Shown piece by piece: positions 17,096-27,500 of a DNA stretch of 64,000 bases (its first letter is position 1; every line of letters begins with the position of its first letter). Below the pieces are notes generated by a model. The model was not told where the DNA came from. It did no database searches and saw nothing but the letters and a program-made list of their open reading frames with translations. The DNA is from Verminephrobacter eiseniae EF01-2 (lineage in GTDB: Bacteria; Pseudomonadota; Gammaproteobacteria; Burkholderiales; Burkholderiaceae_C): the NCBI RefSeq assembly GCF_000015565.1, contig NC_008786.1, positions 496,001-560,000 on the forward strand, written 5' to 3'. The position numbers and the translations under genes were made by a program.

Positions 17096-17689
17096 GCGCT
17101 CCAATATTTCAGTAATAATAAAAAAAGTCATCAAAAACCATGCGACAATTACGATGAGATCCCTTAAAAGTTGCTCGTGAGTAATTGGGTTGCGGCCTGC
17201 ACCAGCAGACGACATATCTTCTTTATGAACGATCATCGCCATGCCGGCCGTCCCCATGAGCACTACGCCAGAACCCAACAACATCGCCGCCTTGATAGCC
17301 CATTTGACATCAATCATTGCTTGGGGGAATGCATTTGTCAGACCAACTATGTTATATGCAAGAAACAATGCAAAACAAAACAATATGACACCCAATACAC
17401 GTCTGCCCCATGGATCCTTCAAATATTCATCAGTCAATCTTGCCTGGCTGATATAAGCAAGATAGAAAGCCAGGGTGCAAATGAAGGATAAAGCAACGAT
17501 GGTCAGTAGAGTAAATCCGTCCCAAGCGCCTGCGGTTACTGCTGCCATCGTCAAGGAAGAAGTAAAAGCAACGAACAGGATGATGAACGATAAATATCGG
17601 TAGTCGACCTTCATCATGGCCCTGAGCAATGCGCATCCACACATCGCTCCGAGAATTGAAAAATATGAAGACACCAGGAGATCATTCAT
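17066..17689 (-). CDS. C-type polytopic membrane protein, copy 3
   Basis: A 207-residue protein with about five hydrophobic spans. Family hallmarks shared by three copies: (N/A)DLLVSSYFSILG.MCG at the start, LTDEYL..PWGRRVLGVIL in the middle, and a conserved loop K.DM.S..AGR.PI before the last span. Start MNDLL follows an AGAAAG stretch. Not recognised. Its place behind a toxin-like module that itself has membrane segments suggests an inner-membrane immunity protein (inference). Very AT-rich compared with neighbours. Confidence 0.68.
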   Translation of the reverse strand: MNDLLVSSYFSILGAMCGCALLRAMMKVDYRYLSFIILFVAFTSSLTMAAVTAGAWDGFTLLTIVALSFICTLAFYLAYISQARLTDEYLKDPWGRRVLGVILFCFALFLAYNIVGLTNAFPQAMIDVKWAIKAAMLLGSGVVLMGTAGMAMIVHKEDMSSAGAGRNPITHEQLLRDLIVIVAWFLMTFFIITEILERWVGSFFILT

Positions 17690-17699
17690 ACTTTCTTTC

Positions 17700-17892
17700 T
17701 GCAGATCAAGGCTGTGGGGAACTGTTCCGGATCGTTGCAATCAGTAGATCGCTGCTGATCGGCAATTTTACCGTGCACAAATGCCATCATCAGTGTGATC
17801 CATCGTTCTTGGTCCAAACACTGCATGGTGCGGATTTCATCTGCCTTGCATCCACTTTTGACAAGGTGATTGTTTTCATCGTTCCTGCCCAA
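17700..17892 (-). pseudogene. Remnant of a D-type gene
   Basis: A short decayed segment matching the last third of the D proteins and the spacer that follows them: K.DA.QMKSA resembles SREDAEQIKARAMQC, followed by MMAFVHGKI as in the D-C spacer. Frame is lost. It sits between two C genes, where a D gene would be expected from the D-C order elsewhere. Confidence 0.55.
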
Positions 17893-18486
17893 TCACTTGT
17901 GAAGTATGAAGTTGATTACAATAAAAAGAAAAGCGGTCATCATGAAGTATATTATAACCATAATAATACTTCTTGAAATTGGCAATGGGACAATCGGGCC
18001 GCGACCCGCATCAGAAGACGGCATATCTTTTTTATAAACAATCATGCCCGCTCCAACCGTTCCTATACATGCCATGCCAAAAATCAACAATCCAATCCCT
18101 CTGAGGTTGATCATTGCTTTTGGCAATGCCCTTGCCAATTCCACTATATCAGTCTTGAAAAGCAATGCAAAACAAAGCAGTATGACACCCAATACACGCC
18201 TGCCCCATGGATCCTCCAGGTATTCATCAGTCAATTTTACCCGACTGATATGGGCAAGGTAAAAAGTCAAAGTACAAATACAGGACAAAACAACGGTGAG
18301 CAGCAAATTAAATCCATTCCATGTGCCTGCGGTTACCATTGCCATCGTAAAAGAAAAAACAAAGACGACAATCAGGAAGATGGCCGAAAAACATCTGTAG
18401 TCGATTTTCATCAAGGCCCTGAGCAATGCGAATCCACACATTGTTCCGAGAATTGAAAAATATGAAGACACCAGGAGATCGGCCAT
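17893..18486 (-). CDS. C-type polytopic membrane protein, copy 2
   Basis: A 197-residue protein (MADLLVSSYFSILGTMCGFALLRALMKIDYR) with about five hydrophobic segments. The first 130 residues match copy 1 at 20125 almost exactly; the last third differs. That conserved front and variable back would suit a recognition surface in the C-terminal part. The start MADLL is chosen over MDKMADLL because AAAGG lies 10 nt before it. Confidence 0.68.
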   Translation of the reverse strand: MADLLVSSYFSILGTMCGFALLRALMKIDYRCFSAIFLIVVFVFSFTMAMVTAGTWNGFNLLLTVVLSCICTLTFYLAHISRVKLTDEYLEDPWGRRVLGVILLCFALLFKTDIVELARALPKAMINLRGIGLLIFGMACIGTVGAGMIVYKKDMPSSDAGRGPIVPLPISRSIIMVIIYFMMTAFLFIVINFILHK

Positions 18487-18588
18487 TTTGTCCATATCCT
18501 TTGATTCAACCGGTTGCGATTTCTGCGACTACAAGCCAGATCCAACTCGCCGTGCAGTGATTTTTTGCCATCTGCATGAATGCCATCA

Positions 18589-19077
18589 TCAGTCTGATCC
18601 ATTGCCACTGCTCAAACACTGCATGGCGCGGGCCTTTATCTGCTCTGCATCTTCTCTGGACAAGGCGATTGTTTTCCATCTTTCCTGCTCAGTCAGTTTG
18701 AATTCAACCATAAAACGTCTTCCCCTAGACCAATGAAATTTTACATTGATGCTCAAACCATTTGTTGATGAGATCAGGCGACTATCCAAACGCGACTTGA
18801 TGCGCAGTCCCCGCGTTTCACAACGGATGCGGTCTATGTCATTCAACTCCCATGCGAACAAAGGGAATGCTAAAATCATGCCTATTATCCAGCCCAGGGC
18901 AAGTCGATGGAATTCCTGTCTTGTAGGCAGTCTTATACCTGCAAACTCCGGTCCAATCCTTTCCCAAGGTCTGGTTGTTGTAGCCATCAATAACATGAAG
19001 AAGAGACCTGAGAGCATGCACAAAGCAAACACAGTAATTATTGGCGTGTTGCTCACAAGAATGATTGATGGATTCAT
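18589..19077 (-). CDS. D-type membrane-anchored protein, copy 2
   Basis: A 162-residue protein with two N-terminal membrane spans (IITVFALCMLSGLFFMLLMA and LALGWIIGMILAFPLFAW) and a soluble C-terminal domain with NDIDRIRCETRGLRIKSRLD and FHWSRGRRFMVEFKL. Copy 1 at 20842 differs mainly in the first 50 residues. It always follows a toxin C-terminal module and precedes a C gene. Function unknown; an immunity role is inferred. Confidence 0.68.
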   Translation of the reverse strand: MNPSIILVSNTPIITVFALCMLSGLFFMLLMATTTRPWERIGPEFAGIRLPTRQEFHRLALGWIIGMILAFPLFAWELNDIDRIRCETRGLRIKSRLDSRLISSTNGLSINVKFHWSRGRRFMVEFKLTEQERWKTIALSREDAEQIKARAMQCLSSGNGSD

Positions 19078-20080
19078 CGCCAAGGTTCGCATATGGTTTT
19101 TTCTTCTTCTGAGAAAGCACGAAGTGCTCCATCAATCCAAAATCCACAAAGCCAGAACAAAAGTGATGCAATAAAATGAGATGCGAATAATATACCAGCT
19201 GCTGTTAACAGGAGAGCAAGGAAAAATAGATTGGGAGCGCCATTTTGTCACAAGGACCACCTGACAAGCCCTTCATGTAAGTAATCAATCCTATTTCAGC
19301 AAGTACTATTGTAATGGCGGTGCTCACGCCGAATGCATAAGCGAAGGGTAAAGCTCCAATCAGAAGGGCTAACAAGCTCATCCAGCTTCCATTTGCATTA
19401 ATAAACCCCAAAAATCCCCCATTGCCACCCCCTTCAATGGTATAACTCCCAGCGCCAGTATTCGGATCAATAGTGACAAAGCCCGCCCCCGTCCACCCAC
19501 TTTGCGTGATCGGCCGCTCATGGATCGTCACCTCGTATCCCGCATCCAGTGCCTGCTGAATTCTGCTCTTGGTCTCGTAGCTGTGCGCCGACAGTTCATT
19601 GTTCACGATGCCCGGGTTGTCGTTGTAGACCCTTTGCGTGATCGTGTAAATCCTCTGCCTCTGGGTCGCTGCGATACCCAGGGCCCTGACGGCACTGATG
19701 CCTTGCGGGCAGGCCGGCAGGCCCGCCGTGGGTGTTGTCGTTTCCTGCAGATTGCATGTCGCCGGGTCGTTGAAGAAGCGCTCCGGGATCGCATGCTCGA
19801 GCGCGCTCATGTGCTGGCCCCGCAGCCGGTTGTAGATAATCCACTTATAAAGTAGCGGCTGCCATTGGTCCATAATATAAATCCATATAGGTATTGATGC
19901 AAGATTGATGGTCACTCCCCGGAACGCCATCTTGCGCACCACACCCCAACCAAGGACAGACTCTGCCACGGTATGCAACAGACCATAGGACAGGCCGGGG
20001 TTTTCCATGATTCCTGCCTGGTCTTGACTCAACCGGTTGTGGCTTTCTGCCGCTGCAAACCAGTTCCAGATCAAGGTTGC
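19078..20080 (-). pseudogene. Orphan C-terminal module of the transglutaminase-like protein
   Basis: Matches the last third of the protein at 21327-24560 from IWNWFAAAESH, through NNELSAHSYETKSRIQQALDAGYEV and GAGSYTIEGGGNGG, into the membrane module LLALLIGALPFAYAFG and LSGGPCD. It has no start codon context or N-terminal domains, and after SGGPCD the frame is broken. A D-C pair follows it, so this is a displaced toxin end with its partner genes. It is intact where the full-length copy has a stop: it reads NGSWMSLLALL. Confidence 0.78.
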
Positions 20081-20124
20081 CTGGTCTCAGGCTTCTTTGA
20101 ATAAAGTCAATTCTATTCGACGTT

Positions 20125-20739
20125 TTACCCCGGTTTGGTTTGCATGAATTCCAATATTACAACAATGATTAAAAAAGCCATTGTAAAACATGTGATAACT
20201 ATAATAAAACTCTTTAAAACTTGATTGTGACTGATTGGGCTACGGTCCGCGTCAAAAGACGGCATCCCTTCTTTATAAATAACCATGGCCGCACCAACCC
20301 CTCCCATGCACACCACTCCAGAACCAAACAACATGACCCACTTGATGATCTCCATGACTCCGATCATTGCGTCGGGAAATACCTCTACCATCGTTACTAT
20401 ATTATTTTTGAAAAGCAATGCAAAACAAAACAATATGACGCCCAATACACGCCTACCCCATGGATTCTTCAGGTATTCATCAGTCAATTTTACCCGGCTG
20501 ATATAGCCAAAGTAAAAAGTCAAAGTACAAATACAGGACAAAACAACGGTGAGCAGCAAATTAAATCCATTCCATGTGCCTGCAGTTACCATTGCCATTG
20601 TAAAAGAAAAAACAAAGACGACAATCAGGAAGATGGCCGAAAAACATCTGTAGTCGATTTTCATCAAGGCCCTGAGCAATGCGAATCCACACATTGTTCC
20701 GAGAATTGAAAAATATGAAGACACCAGGAGATCGGCCAT
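20125..20739 (-). CDS. C-type polytopic membrane protein, copy 1
   Basis: A 204-residue membrane protein (MADLLVSSYFSILGTMCGFALL) with about five spans; see copy 2 for shared features. C-terminal part has AAMVIYKEGMPSFDADRSPISHNQ before the last span. It lies 102 nt after D copy 1 and is probably cotranscribed with it. Confidence 0.68.
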   Translation of the reverse strand: MADLLVSSYFSILGTMCGFALLRALMKIDYRCFSAIFLIVVFVFSFTMAMVTAGTWNGFNLLLTVVLSCICTLTFYFGYISRVKLTDEYLKNPWGRRVLGVILFCFALLFKNNIVTMVEVFPDAMIGVMEIIKWVMLFGSGVVCMGGVGAAMVIYKEGMPSFDADRSPISHNQVLKSFIIVITCFTMAFLIIVVILEFMQTKPG

Positions 20740-20841
20740 TTTGTCCATATCCTTTGATTCAACCGGTTGCGATTTCTTCGACTACAAGCCAGATTCAACT
20801 CGCCGTGCAATGATTTTTTGCCATCTGCATGAATGCCATCA

Positions 20842-21330
20842 TCAGCCTGATCCATTGCCACTGCTCAAACACTGTATGGCGCGGGCCTTTATCTGCTCTG
20901 CATCTTCTCTGGACAAGGCGATTGTTTTCCATCTTTCCTGCTCATTCAGTTTGAATTCAACCATAAAATATCTTCCCCTAGACCAATGAAATTTTACATT
21001 GATGCTCAAACCATTTGTTGATGAGATCAGGCGGCTATCCAAACGCGACTTGATGCGCAGCCCCCGCGTTTCACAACGGATGCGGTCTATGTCATTCAAC
21101 TCCCATGCGAACAAAGGGAATGATAAAATCATGCCTATTATCCAGCTCAGGGCAAGTCGATGAAAATCCTGTCTTGTAGGCAGTCTTATACCTGCAAACT
21201 CTGGTCCAGCCCTTTCCCAATGCTTGATTGTGGCAGCCATAACCAGCATGAAAATAAAACCAAAAGGCATACACAAGAAAAATACGTCCAATACTGGTTT
21301 GTTACTCGCGAGAATGATTGAAGAATTCAT
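20842..21330 (-). CDS. D-type membrane-anchored protein, copy 1
   Basis: A 162-residue protein starting MNSSIILASNKPVLDVFF. Its ATG overlaps the stop of the toxin C-terminal frame as ATGA (21327-21330), so toxin module and D gene are translationally coupled in their original form. Two membrane spans and a soluble domain as in copy 2. Candidate immunity component. Confidence 0.68.
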   Translation of the reverse strand: MNSSIILASNKPVLDVFFLCMPFGFIFMLVMAATIKHWERAGPEFAGIRLPTRQDFHRLALSWIIGMILSFPLFAWELNDIDRIRCETRGLRIKSRLDSRLISSTNGLSINVKFHWSRGRYFMVEFKLNEQERWKTIALSREDAEQIKARAIQCLSSGNGSG

Positions 21331-21644
21331 GGCCGCCAAGGTTTGCAAAATATTGCATTATCTGAAAATGCACGAATCAGCCCATCGGCTACAAACCCAA
21401 GAATCCAAATTGTAAATGATACAAGAAAAACAGATGCGAATGCTATACCAAGTCCCAGAAACAGGATAGCGAGGCCAATATAGAGTGTTAGTAGTGGTAT
21501 GTCACAAGGCCCACCTGACAGACTATATGTGTAAGAGATTATTCCTATTCCGGTAAGCACTGCCGTAATGGCAATGCTCACGATAGACACATAAGCGATT
21601 GGTAAAAATCCAATCAAAAGGGCGAGCAAGCCCAAGCAGGTCAG
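21327..21644 (-). pseudogene. C-terminal membrane module cut off from the upstream gene by an in-frame stop
   Basis: The frame of the 21645-24560 gene continues without shift after its TGA for about 105 codons: LLALLIGFLPIAYVSIVSIAITAVLTGIGI, LSGGPCD, then two more hydrophobic spans, ending CKPWRP. The orphan copy at 19.4 kb has TGG (Trp) where this copy has TGA, so a nonsense change probably ended the ancestral protein early. Without readthrough the putative effector module is not made. Confidence 0.75.
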
Positions 21645-24560
21645 TCAATGCCCATTTGCATTAATAGACCCCCAAAATCCCCCATTGCCACCCCCCTCAA
21701 TGGTATAACTCCCAGCGCCAGTATTCGGATCGATAGTGACAAAGCCCGCCCCCGTCCACCCACTTTGCGTGATCGGCCGCTCATGGATCGTCACCTCGTA
21801 TCCCGCATCCAGTGCCTGCTGAATTCTGCTCTTGGTCTCGTAGCTGTGCGCCGACAGTTCATTGTTCACAATGCCCGGGTTGTCGTTGTAGACCCTTTGC
21901 GTGATCGTGTAAATCCTCTGCCCCTGGGTCGCTGCGATACCCAGGGCCCTGACGGCACTGATGCCTTGCGGGCAGGCCGGCAGGCCCGCCGTGGGCGTTG
22001 TCGTTTCCTGCAGATTGCATGTCGCCGGGTCGTTGAAGAAGCGCTCCGGGATCGCATGCTCGAGCGCGCTCATGTGCTGGCCCCGCAGCCGGTTGTAGAC
22101 AATCCACTTGGCCGGGTCGTTGTCCTTGGTCCAGGTGATGTTTCTGATGTGGCCAATGTCGAGGTTCACTCCCGGGAACGTCACCTTGCGCACCACGCCC
22201 CAGCTAAGGACAGGCTCTGCCACGGTATGCAACAGACCGTAGGACAGGCCGGGGTTTTCCACGATTTCCGCCGGGTTTTGACTCAACCGGCTGTGGCTTT
22301 CTGCTGCGGCAAACCAGCTCCAGATCGTCGCTGCCAGCAACTGCCCGCTGATCTGCTCGCCGGTGAGGCGGGTTGTGTCATTGGCCTGCAACTGGTTTCG
22401 GGTTTGTTCGAGGCGGGCTTTGAGGCGCTCGAGCTGCGCTGTGCTCACCCCGCCAGCGCTGATGCCGATGGCCGTGACCTGACCTGCCGTGTGGCTCGCG
22501 TCCGGTGTCAAGTCCCATTGGGTGGGGTCATCGAGCCGCGTAAAACCGCCCTGGCCCTGCAGGTCGGTTCCCATCGTGACGGCGCTGCCGCCTTGTGCCA
22601 CCACCTGGCCGTCCAGCGTGATCCGGGGCTTGAGTCGGATCAGGTACCCCGGCAGGCTGCCGGGCAGTTCGCTGGGCTGAATCGGACTGCCGTCTGCGTG
22701 GGGTTTGGGCAGGTAGCTGGCGATGAGGTCGCTCGTGGCCTGGTCTGCCGGCTCGTAGCTCAGTGTCAGGCGTTTGCCGGCCAACCGGCTGGTGGCTTGA
22801 CGGTAGCTCAGCAGTTCGTTGCCCCATCTGTCGCTCAAGGTGTAGCTGAACTTGTGCTGCAGGCTGTCCGGTACAGCCGCCGCTTGCTGGCCGGTTTGCA
22901 CGATGGCCAAGGGCGTTACCCCGGCAAGCACGCTGTGCACGGTTTGCGCAATGATCTTCTTGCCGATCACGTCAGCCACGGAGGCATCGGGCTTTTGGCT
23001 GTCGATGTAGGTCTTGAGCCGGTTCTGGTACTGCTCGAGATGGCTTCGGGCGGCGGCCTGGTTGAGGTTTTGTACCCAGCCTTGCTGCTCATCGATGGTG
23101 GCACCCGTTTGGGCGGCATCGAGCAGTGCCTGCGCGTGCAGCGGCACAGCGGTTTGCAAGTCCATGCCGGCTGCGTAGCGGTATTGCTTGACGCTGGCGT
23201 CGAGTGCAACCCAGGCGTTCAGCGGCCCGTTGGGGTTGACATGCTGAGTCGCGCTGGCGTTGTGGTGGCCGCGACCGGGAGACCAGTTGACGTAGGCCTG
23301 TACCCACACATGCTCAAAGCGGATGCTCTGAATCGTGCCCCCCTGCACCAGGGCGCGCGCAGCGATGCCGCCCCGGTTCATCAGTTGCAGGGCGGCGCGT
23401 GGATTGCTCGCATTGCCCACCCAGTTCATGGCCTGGGCGGCAGGCATGTCTACGGTGCCCCATTGGTAACGGGCCGGGATGCCGGCGGCGCGCAGCAGCG
23501 CAATTTGCAGACTGGCAATGTCCACGGCGTTGCCGCGTCGTTTGTCCAGCGTGTCCTGTGCGCTCTGGATCGCCCCCCAGGTGGGCACCCATTCAATGTG
23601 GTTGCGCACCCAGTTGTGGATGACTACGGGGTTGTTTTTGAGCTCCAGCGCCTTGGCGCGAATGTCCGGGGTGAGGGTGACCTCGGGGGTTTCTGCGAGG
23701 TCTTCGGGCCTGGGGGCCAGGCCCGGCTCGGGTGGAATGCGAAACTCGATGCCGGTGCTGCCACCACCGGCCTGGGCGAGTTTGACCGCCTGGCCCGGGT
23801 GCAAGTTGCGCCACCATGCGGCCCGGCTTTCTGCCGGCAGGCGCTGGTTCGGCGGGGGATTGCTCCAGGGCAGTTTGGCAGGATCGACCGGGTTGTCAAC
23901 GCGGGCGGCGGGGTAGCGCTCGAAGTAGGCATACAGGGCGCCGAGCACGGCAGCGCTGCGGGCCTGGCGCCATTGCCCGATGATGCCGCGCAATTCGTTG
24001 GCGCGCTGCTTGAGTTCGCCCTGCGTCTGGTCGTGGCGGGCCAGGATTTCTGCGCTGACCTGCTGTGTCTGAAGCGCTTGGCGCTGGGCCGCGAAGTCGG
24101 CCAGGACGGTATCGGTGTCTGCGTCGATGGCGCCGAGCAACGCGCCGATCTGTTCCAGTTCCGCCGGGTCGGCCTGCCCTGTGGTGGGCGCGGCCTTGGC
24201 GGTCTTGGCGGCCATGGTGCTGCCGAGGTCTTTCATGCCTGCGGGTGCTCGTTCCGTCCGGGCTTTGATGCCCTTGAGCAATTCATGCACCCGGCTCAGA
24301 TTGCGGCTGGTGCGCTCGCTGACGCGGCTGCCCATGGGTTGCGCAGCACGGGCTCGGGTTATCTTGGCCTGCTCGATGCGCTGCTGCCACTGGGCCAGGC
24401 GCTGTATCTGTGCTTGATCTGTCGGGGATATGGGCGCAGCGCCGTGCTGCGCCAAAGCGCTCAAAGGCAGCAAGGCATGGCACAAGAGGGCGCCGATCGA
24501 CAGGCGCGCAATCGGGCGCAGCCAGGGGTGCCAGGGCGTCAGGGTGTTGTGCGAGTGCAT
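21645..24560 (-). CDS. Exported transglutaminase-fold protein, membrane-module variant, truncated
   Basis: A 971-residue product, 1077 with the lost tail. Signal peptide 1-38, almost identical to the paralogue at 9943. Long charged helical region 60-240. Transglutaminase-like domain about 310-480: RGNAVDIASLQIALLRA again has Ala at the catalytic Cys position, with His (FEHVWVQAYV) and Asp (WVALDAS) kept. GAGSYTIEGGGNGG near 955-968 marks the switch point to the variable module. The start lies 9 nt after the stop of the giant gene, so the two are an operon and likely work together outside the cytoplasm. Confidence 0.72.
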   Translation of the reverse strand: MHSHNTLTPWHPWLRPIARLSIGALLCHALLPLSALAQHGAAPISPTDQAQIQRLAQWQQRIEQAKITRARAAQPMGSRVSERTSRNLSRVHELLKGIKARTERAPAGMKDLGSTMAAKTAKAAPTTGQADPAELEQIGALLGAIDADTDTVLADFAAQRQALQTQQVSAEILARHDQTQGELKQRANELRGIIGQWRQARSAAVLGALYAYFERYPAARVDNPVDPAKLPWSNPPPNQRLPAESRAAWWRNLHPGQAVKLAQAGGGSTGIEFRIPPEPGLAPRPEDLAETPEVTLTPDIRAKALELKNNPVVIHNWVRNHIEWVPTWGAIQSAQDTLDKRRGNAVDIASLQIALLRAAGIPARYQWGTVDMPAAQAMNWVGNASNPRAALQLMNRGGIAARALVQGGTIQSIRFEHVWVQAYVNWSPGRGHHNASATQHVNPNGPLNAWVALDASVKQYRYAAGMDLQTAVPLHAQALLDAAQTGATIDEQQGWVQNLNQAAARSHLEQYQNRLKTYIDSQKPDASVADVIGKKIIAQTVHSVLAGVTPLAIVQTGQQAAAVPDSLQHKFSYTLSDRWGNELLSYRQATSRLAGKRLTLSYEPADQATSDLIASYLPKPHADGSPIQPSELPGSLPGYLIRLKPRITLDGQVVAQGGSAVTMGTDLQGQGGFTRLDDPTQWDLTPDASHTAGQVTAIGISAGGVSTAQLERLKARLEQTRNQLQANDTTRLTGEQISGQLLAATIWSWFAAAESHSRLSQNPAEIVENPGLSYGLLHTVAEPVLSWGVVRKVTFPGVNLDIGHIRNITWTKDNDPAKWIVYNRLRGQHMSALEHAIPERFFNDPATCNLQETTTPTAGLPACPQGISAVRALGIAATQGQRIYTITQRVYNDNPGIVNNELSAHSYETKSRIQQALDAGYEVTIHERPITQSGWTGAGFVTIDPNTGAGSYTIEGGGNGGFWGSINANGH

Positions 24561-24569
24561 GGGGTCGGA

Positions 24570-27500
24570 TCAATCCGGGGAAGCTGTCCGGCCGGGCGCC
24601 GCAGGGGCCGCAGGGGCCGGGGCCGGCCCTGGCCCCTGGCAGTGGGGCTGCGTCGCACCGGGCTGCGCAGGCCCGGAACGCAGGCATAACTGCGGCTTTG
24701 GCTTGGGCCGCCCGGGGCCGGGAGGGCGCGCGGCGATCTGCAAGGCGCTGCGGTCGAGGAACAGCAACTCATCGGCCGTGGGCCATTGGGCCGTCAGGAT
24801 GACATCGATGATGTCGCTGTGCCAGCCATCGGCCTGCCAGACATTGGCGCGCCGGTGCTGGCTGTCGCCGGCCAGGCTCAGCGTGTCCGACAGGTATTGC
24901 ACGCCAACGCCGGTGCGCCGGTCGATCCACTGCGAGGTCACGGCGATGCCCTCGAACGGCTGCGGACACTGGTTGTACACGGTGCGGCTGCCCTCGACAT
25001 GCCCCGCAAGGGGCACCGCATGGGAGCGTTGCCCGTTCACGGTAAAACCCAACGCACCGCTGAGGCAGGCCCATTGGCGGCACAACTGGCGCTGTGCGGC
25101 CTGCAGGGCCACGGCGATGGCCTGGCGGGCAGCGGCGGTGGCGCTGCTGTCCGGCTCGGGGATGCTGCGCACGGCATCGGCCGCTTCGAGCCAGGCGAAG
25201 CGGCTATCGGCGTAGCGCGCCAGGGCCATCAGGTCGCTGGCCCTGGCGGCGGCGCTGCGGGCCGCGTGGACGGCAGCGGCCCCGGTCGAGGCCGGCGCTT
25301 GCAGCAGGGCCAGGGCCTGGGTGGCATCGAGGGCCAGCGCGGCCGGCGTGGCGATATGCAGACGGTGCGTGAGGGACTGGTTACTGGCGTCGGCCTGCAC
25401 TTGCAGCGGGATGTCGTACTGGCCGGGGCTGTGGCTGCCGACCTGCACGACGAGGCTGACCACCTGGCCGGGCGGCAGGGTCAGGCGCCAATCGATCCGG
25501 GTGCCGCCGCCGGGCATGGAACGGGGCGGGTCGCTGGCGGGATGCTGGCCCAGCAGGTCGACGCCTGCCGGCAAGAGCGCTTGCACGCTGACACTGGCGG
25601 GCCGGGGGCCGTCGTTGCGGATGTCGGTGACCAGGGATTGCGGCGCACCGGGAACGCCGGAATTGGGCGCGCGCGGGCTCAGGTAGGCCAGGCTGCGCTG
25701 CACCAGGTCGGCCAGCAGGGCATCGGCGCTGGCCTGGGGCTGGCCCAGCATCGTGGCCAGGTTCAACGCAAAAGCCAGGCTGCGGCCTTGGCCCACGCTG
25801 CGGCTGACGATCGCCGGGGCCGTGCCGAACCGGGCCTGGACAGTGCCGCCGTGCAGCGCGATGAGCGCCGGCTTGCCAATGGTGTTGATGCCCCCCGGGG
25901 GGAACAGATCGCCCACGAAACTGGCCACCGGGGCGTCGCTATCGAGGATGCTTTGCCGCTCGATGCCCGCCACTTGGTGCAGGATGCGGTCGCGGGCATG
26001 GGGCGCGCCGTCGAGCCAAAGCCCGGCGCCGCGCTCGATGGCCTCGCGCAGCTCCTTGACGCTGGTGTCGGTGAGTTTGTGCGTGCCGCCGCTGATGGCA
26101 AAGATGCCGTAGTTGCCGCAGCGCATGGCAGTGACGAACTCGGCACGGGAGGTGACGACGCTGGCCTCGATGCCCCGTTGCGCGAAGTACCCGCGCACGG
26201 CCTGGGCCTTGAATTCGTCGCAGGCCGGGCTTGGGGCCAGGTTGTCATCGGCCGAGGGGCTGCAACTGAGCAGCATCAGCAGGCGCGGCAAGCTGCCTGC
26301 GCGCGCTTGCACGCTGACGGGCGCGGCCGCAGCAGGGGCGGCGCTGACGGTGAAGGTGTCGCTGGCCAGCACGGTGCCGACCGGCGAGCCGCTGGCTGCC
26401 GTGGCGGCCGACCAGGTGACTGTGTAGCTGCTGCCGATCGGGCCGTCCGGCGTCCAGCTTTGGTTGCCGGTCAAGCCGGTATGGGCGCCAAAGTGGTGCT
26501 CCATCGGCCATTGGGCGACAGCGCCGGTATCGGTGCCGTCGGTGGGCCGGATGCTCAGCGTGAGGCTGGCCGGCACCGGCCCGGGGTTGGGGTTGTGCGC
26601 CGCGTACAGCAGTTGCACCGCCGTGCCGCCGGGCACGCTGCGCGGGCTGGCGCTGACGGTGCCGGTCAGCGGTTGCAAGGCCGGCGCGGTCAACGCGATC
26701 GGGGTTTGGGACAGGGGGATTTCCTGGCCTGGGCGCAGTTCGATGGTGGCTGCGGCCAGCGCGGTGCTGCCGGCGGCGGCCGCGCCATTGGTGGCGACCC
26801 ACTCCCAGGACAGACTCTGGCTGGCCCCCCGGGCCAAGGCAAAGTCCGTCCGGGCAAAGCTGCCGAGCACCTGGCCGCTGGCGGGGTCGAGCACACGCAC
26901 GCGCACGGTGCTGTGGTGCAGCGCGGCATTGCCGGCATTGCGCAGGGCCAGGCTCAGCGTGACGCTCTGGCCGGGCGCGGCGCTGGCGGGCCGGGCCTGG
27001 AGTTGGCCGGTGATGCCTACGCCGCTTTGGCTGCTGTCCAGCACGCGCAAGCCGGTGCTGTGCTCGGCCAGCGGCGCGGCTGCATTGGCCGCTGCACTGA
27101 CCCGCAGGCGCGCGCTGTAGCTGCCGGCGGCCAAGCCCGATGCGGGCAGCGTGTAGTCATATTGACGCCGGGCTGCGGGGGGCAGTTGGGGCAGATTTTG
27201 CGCATACTGGCGCACCACTTGCCCGCCGGCATCGAGCAGTTCGGTGACGGCCAACAGGTCCGACAGCATGGTGTTGCTGGTCAGGTTGCCGATCTGGCTG
27301 CTGATCTGCACACGCTCGGCGGCGCTGTAGCTGCTGCGGTCGGTGCTGATGCGCGCAAAGATCTGCCGGGCTTGGCTGGAGTCGACCGCCCAGGGCGCCA
27401 GCGCGCTGGCGTAGGCCTGGCCTTGGGGGTCGATGAGTTCGGCCTCGATCTGGTAGGGGCCGGCAAGAACGCCGGCGAGGGTGCCTGCCGCAGGCCAGGA

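Noticed and set aside
21648..24689. Long plus-strand open frame opposite the transglutaminase-fold gene (also 10480-13308)
   Set aside because: Same shadow effect. The minus strand has the signal peptide and conserved motifs.
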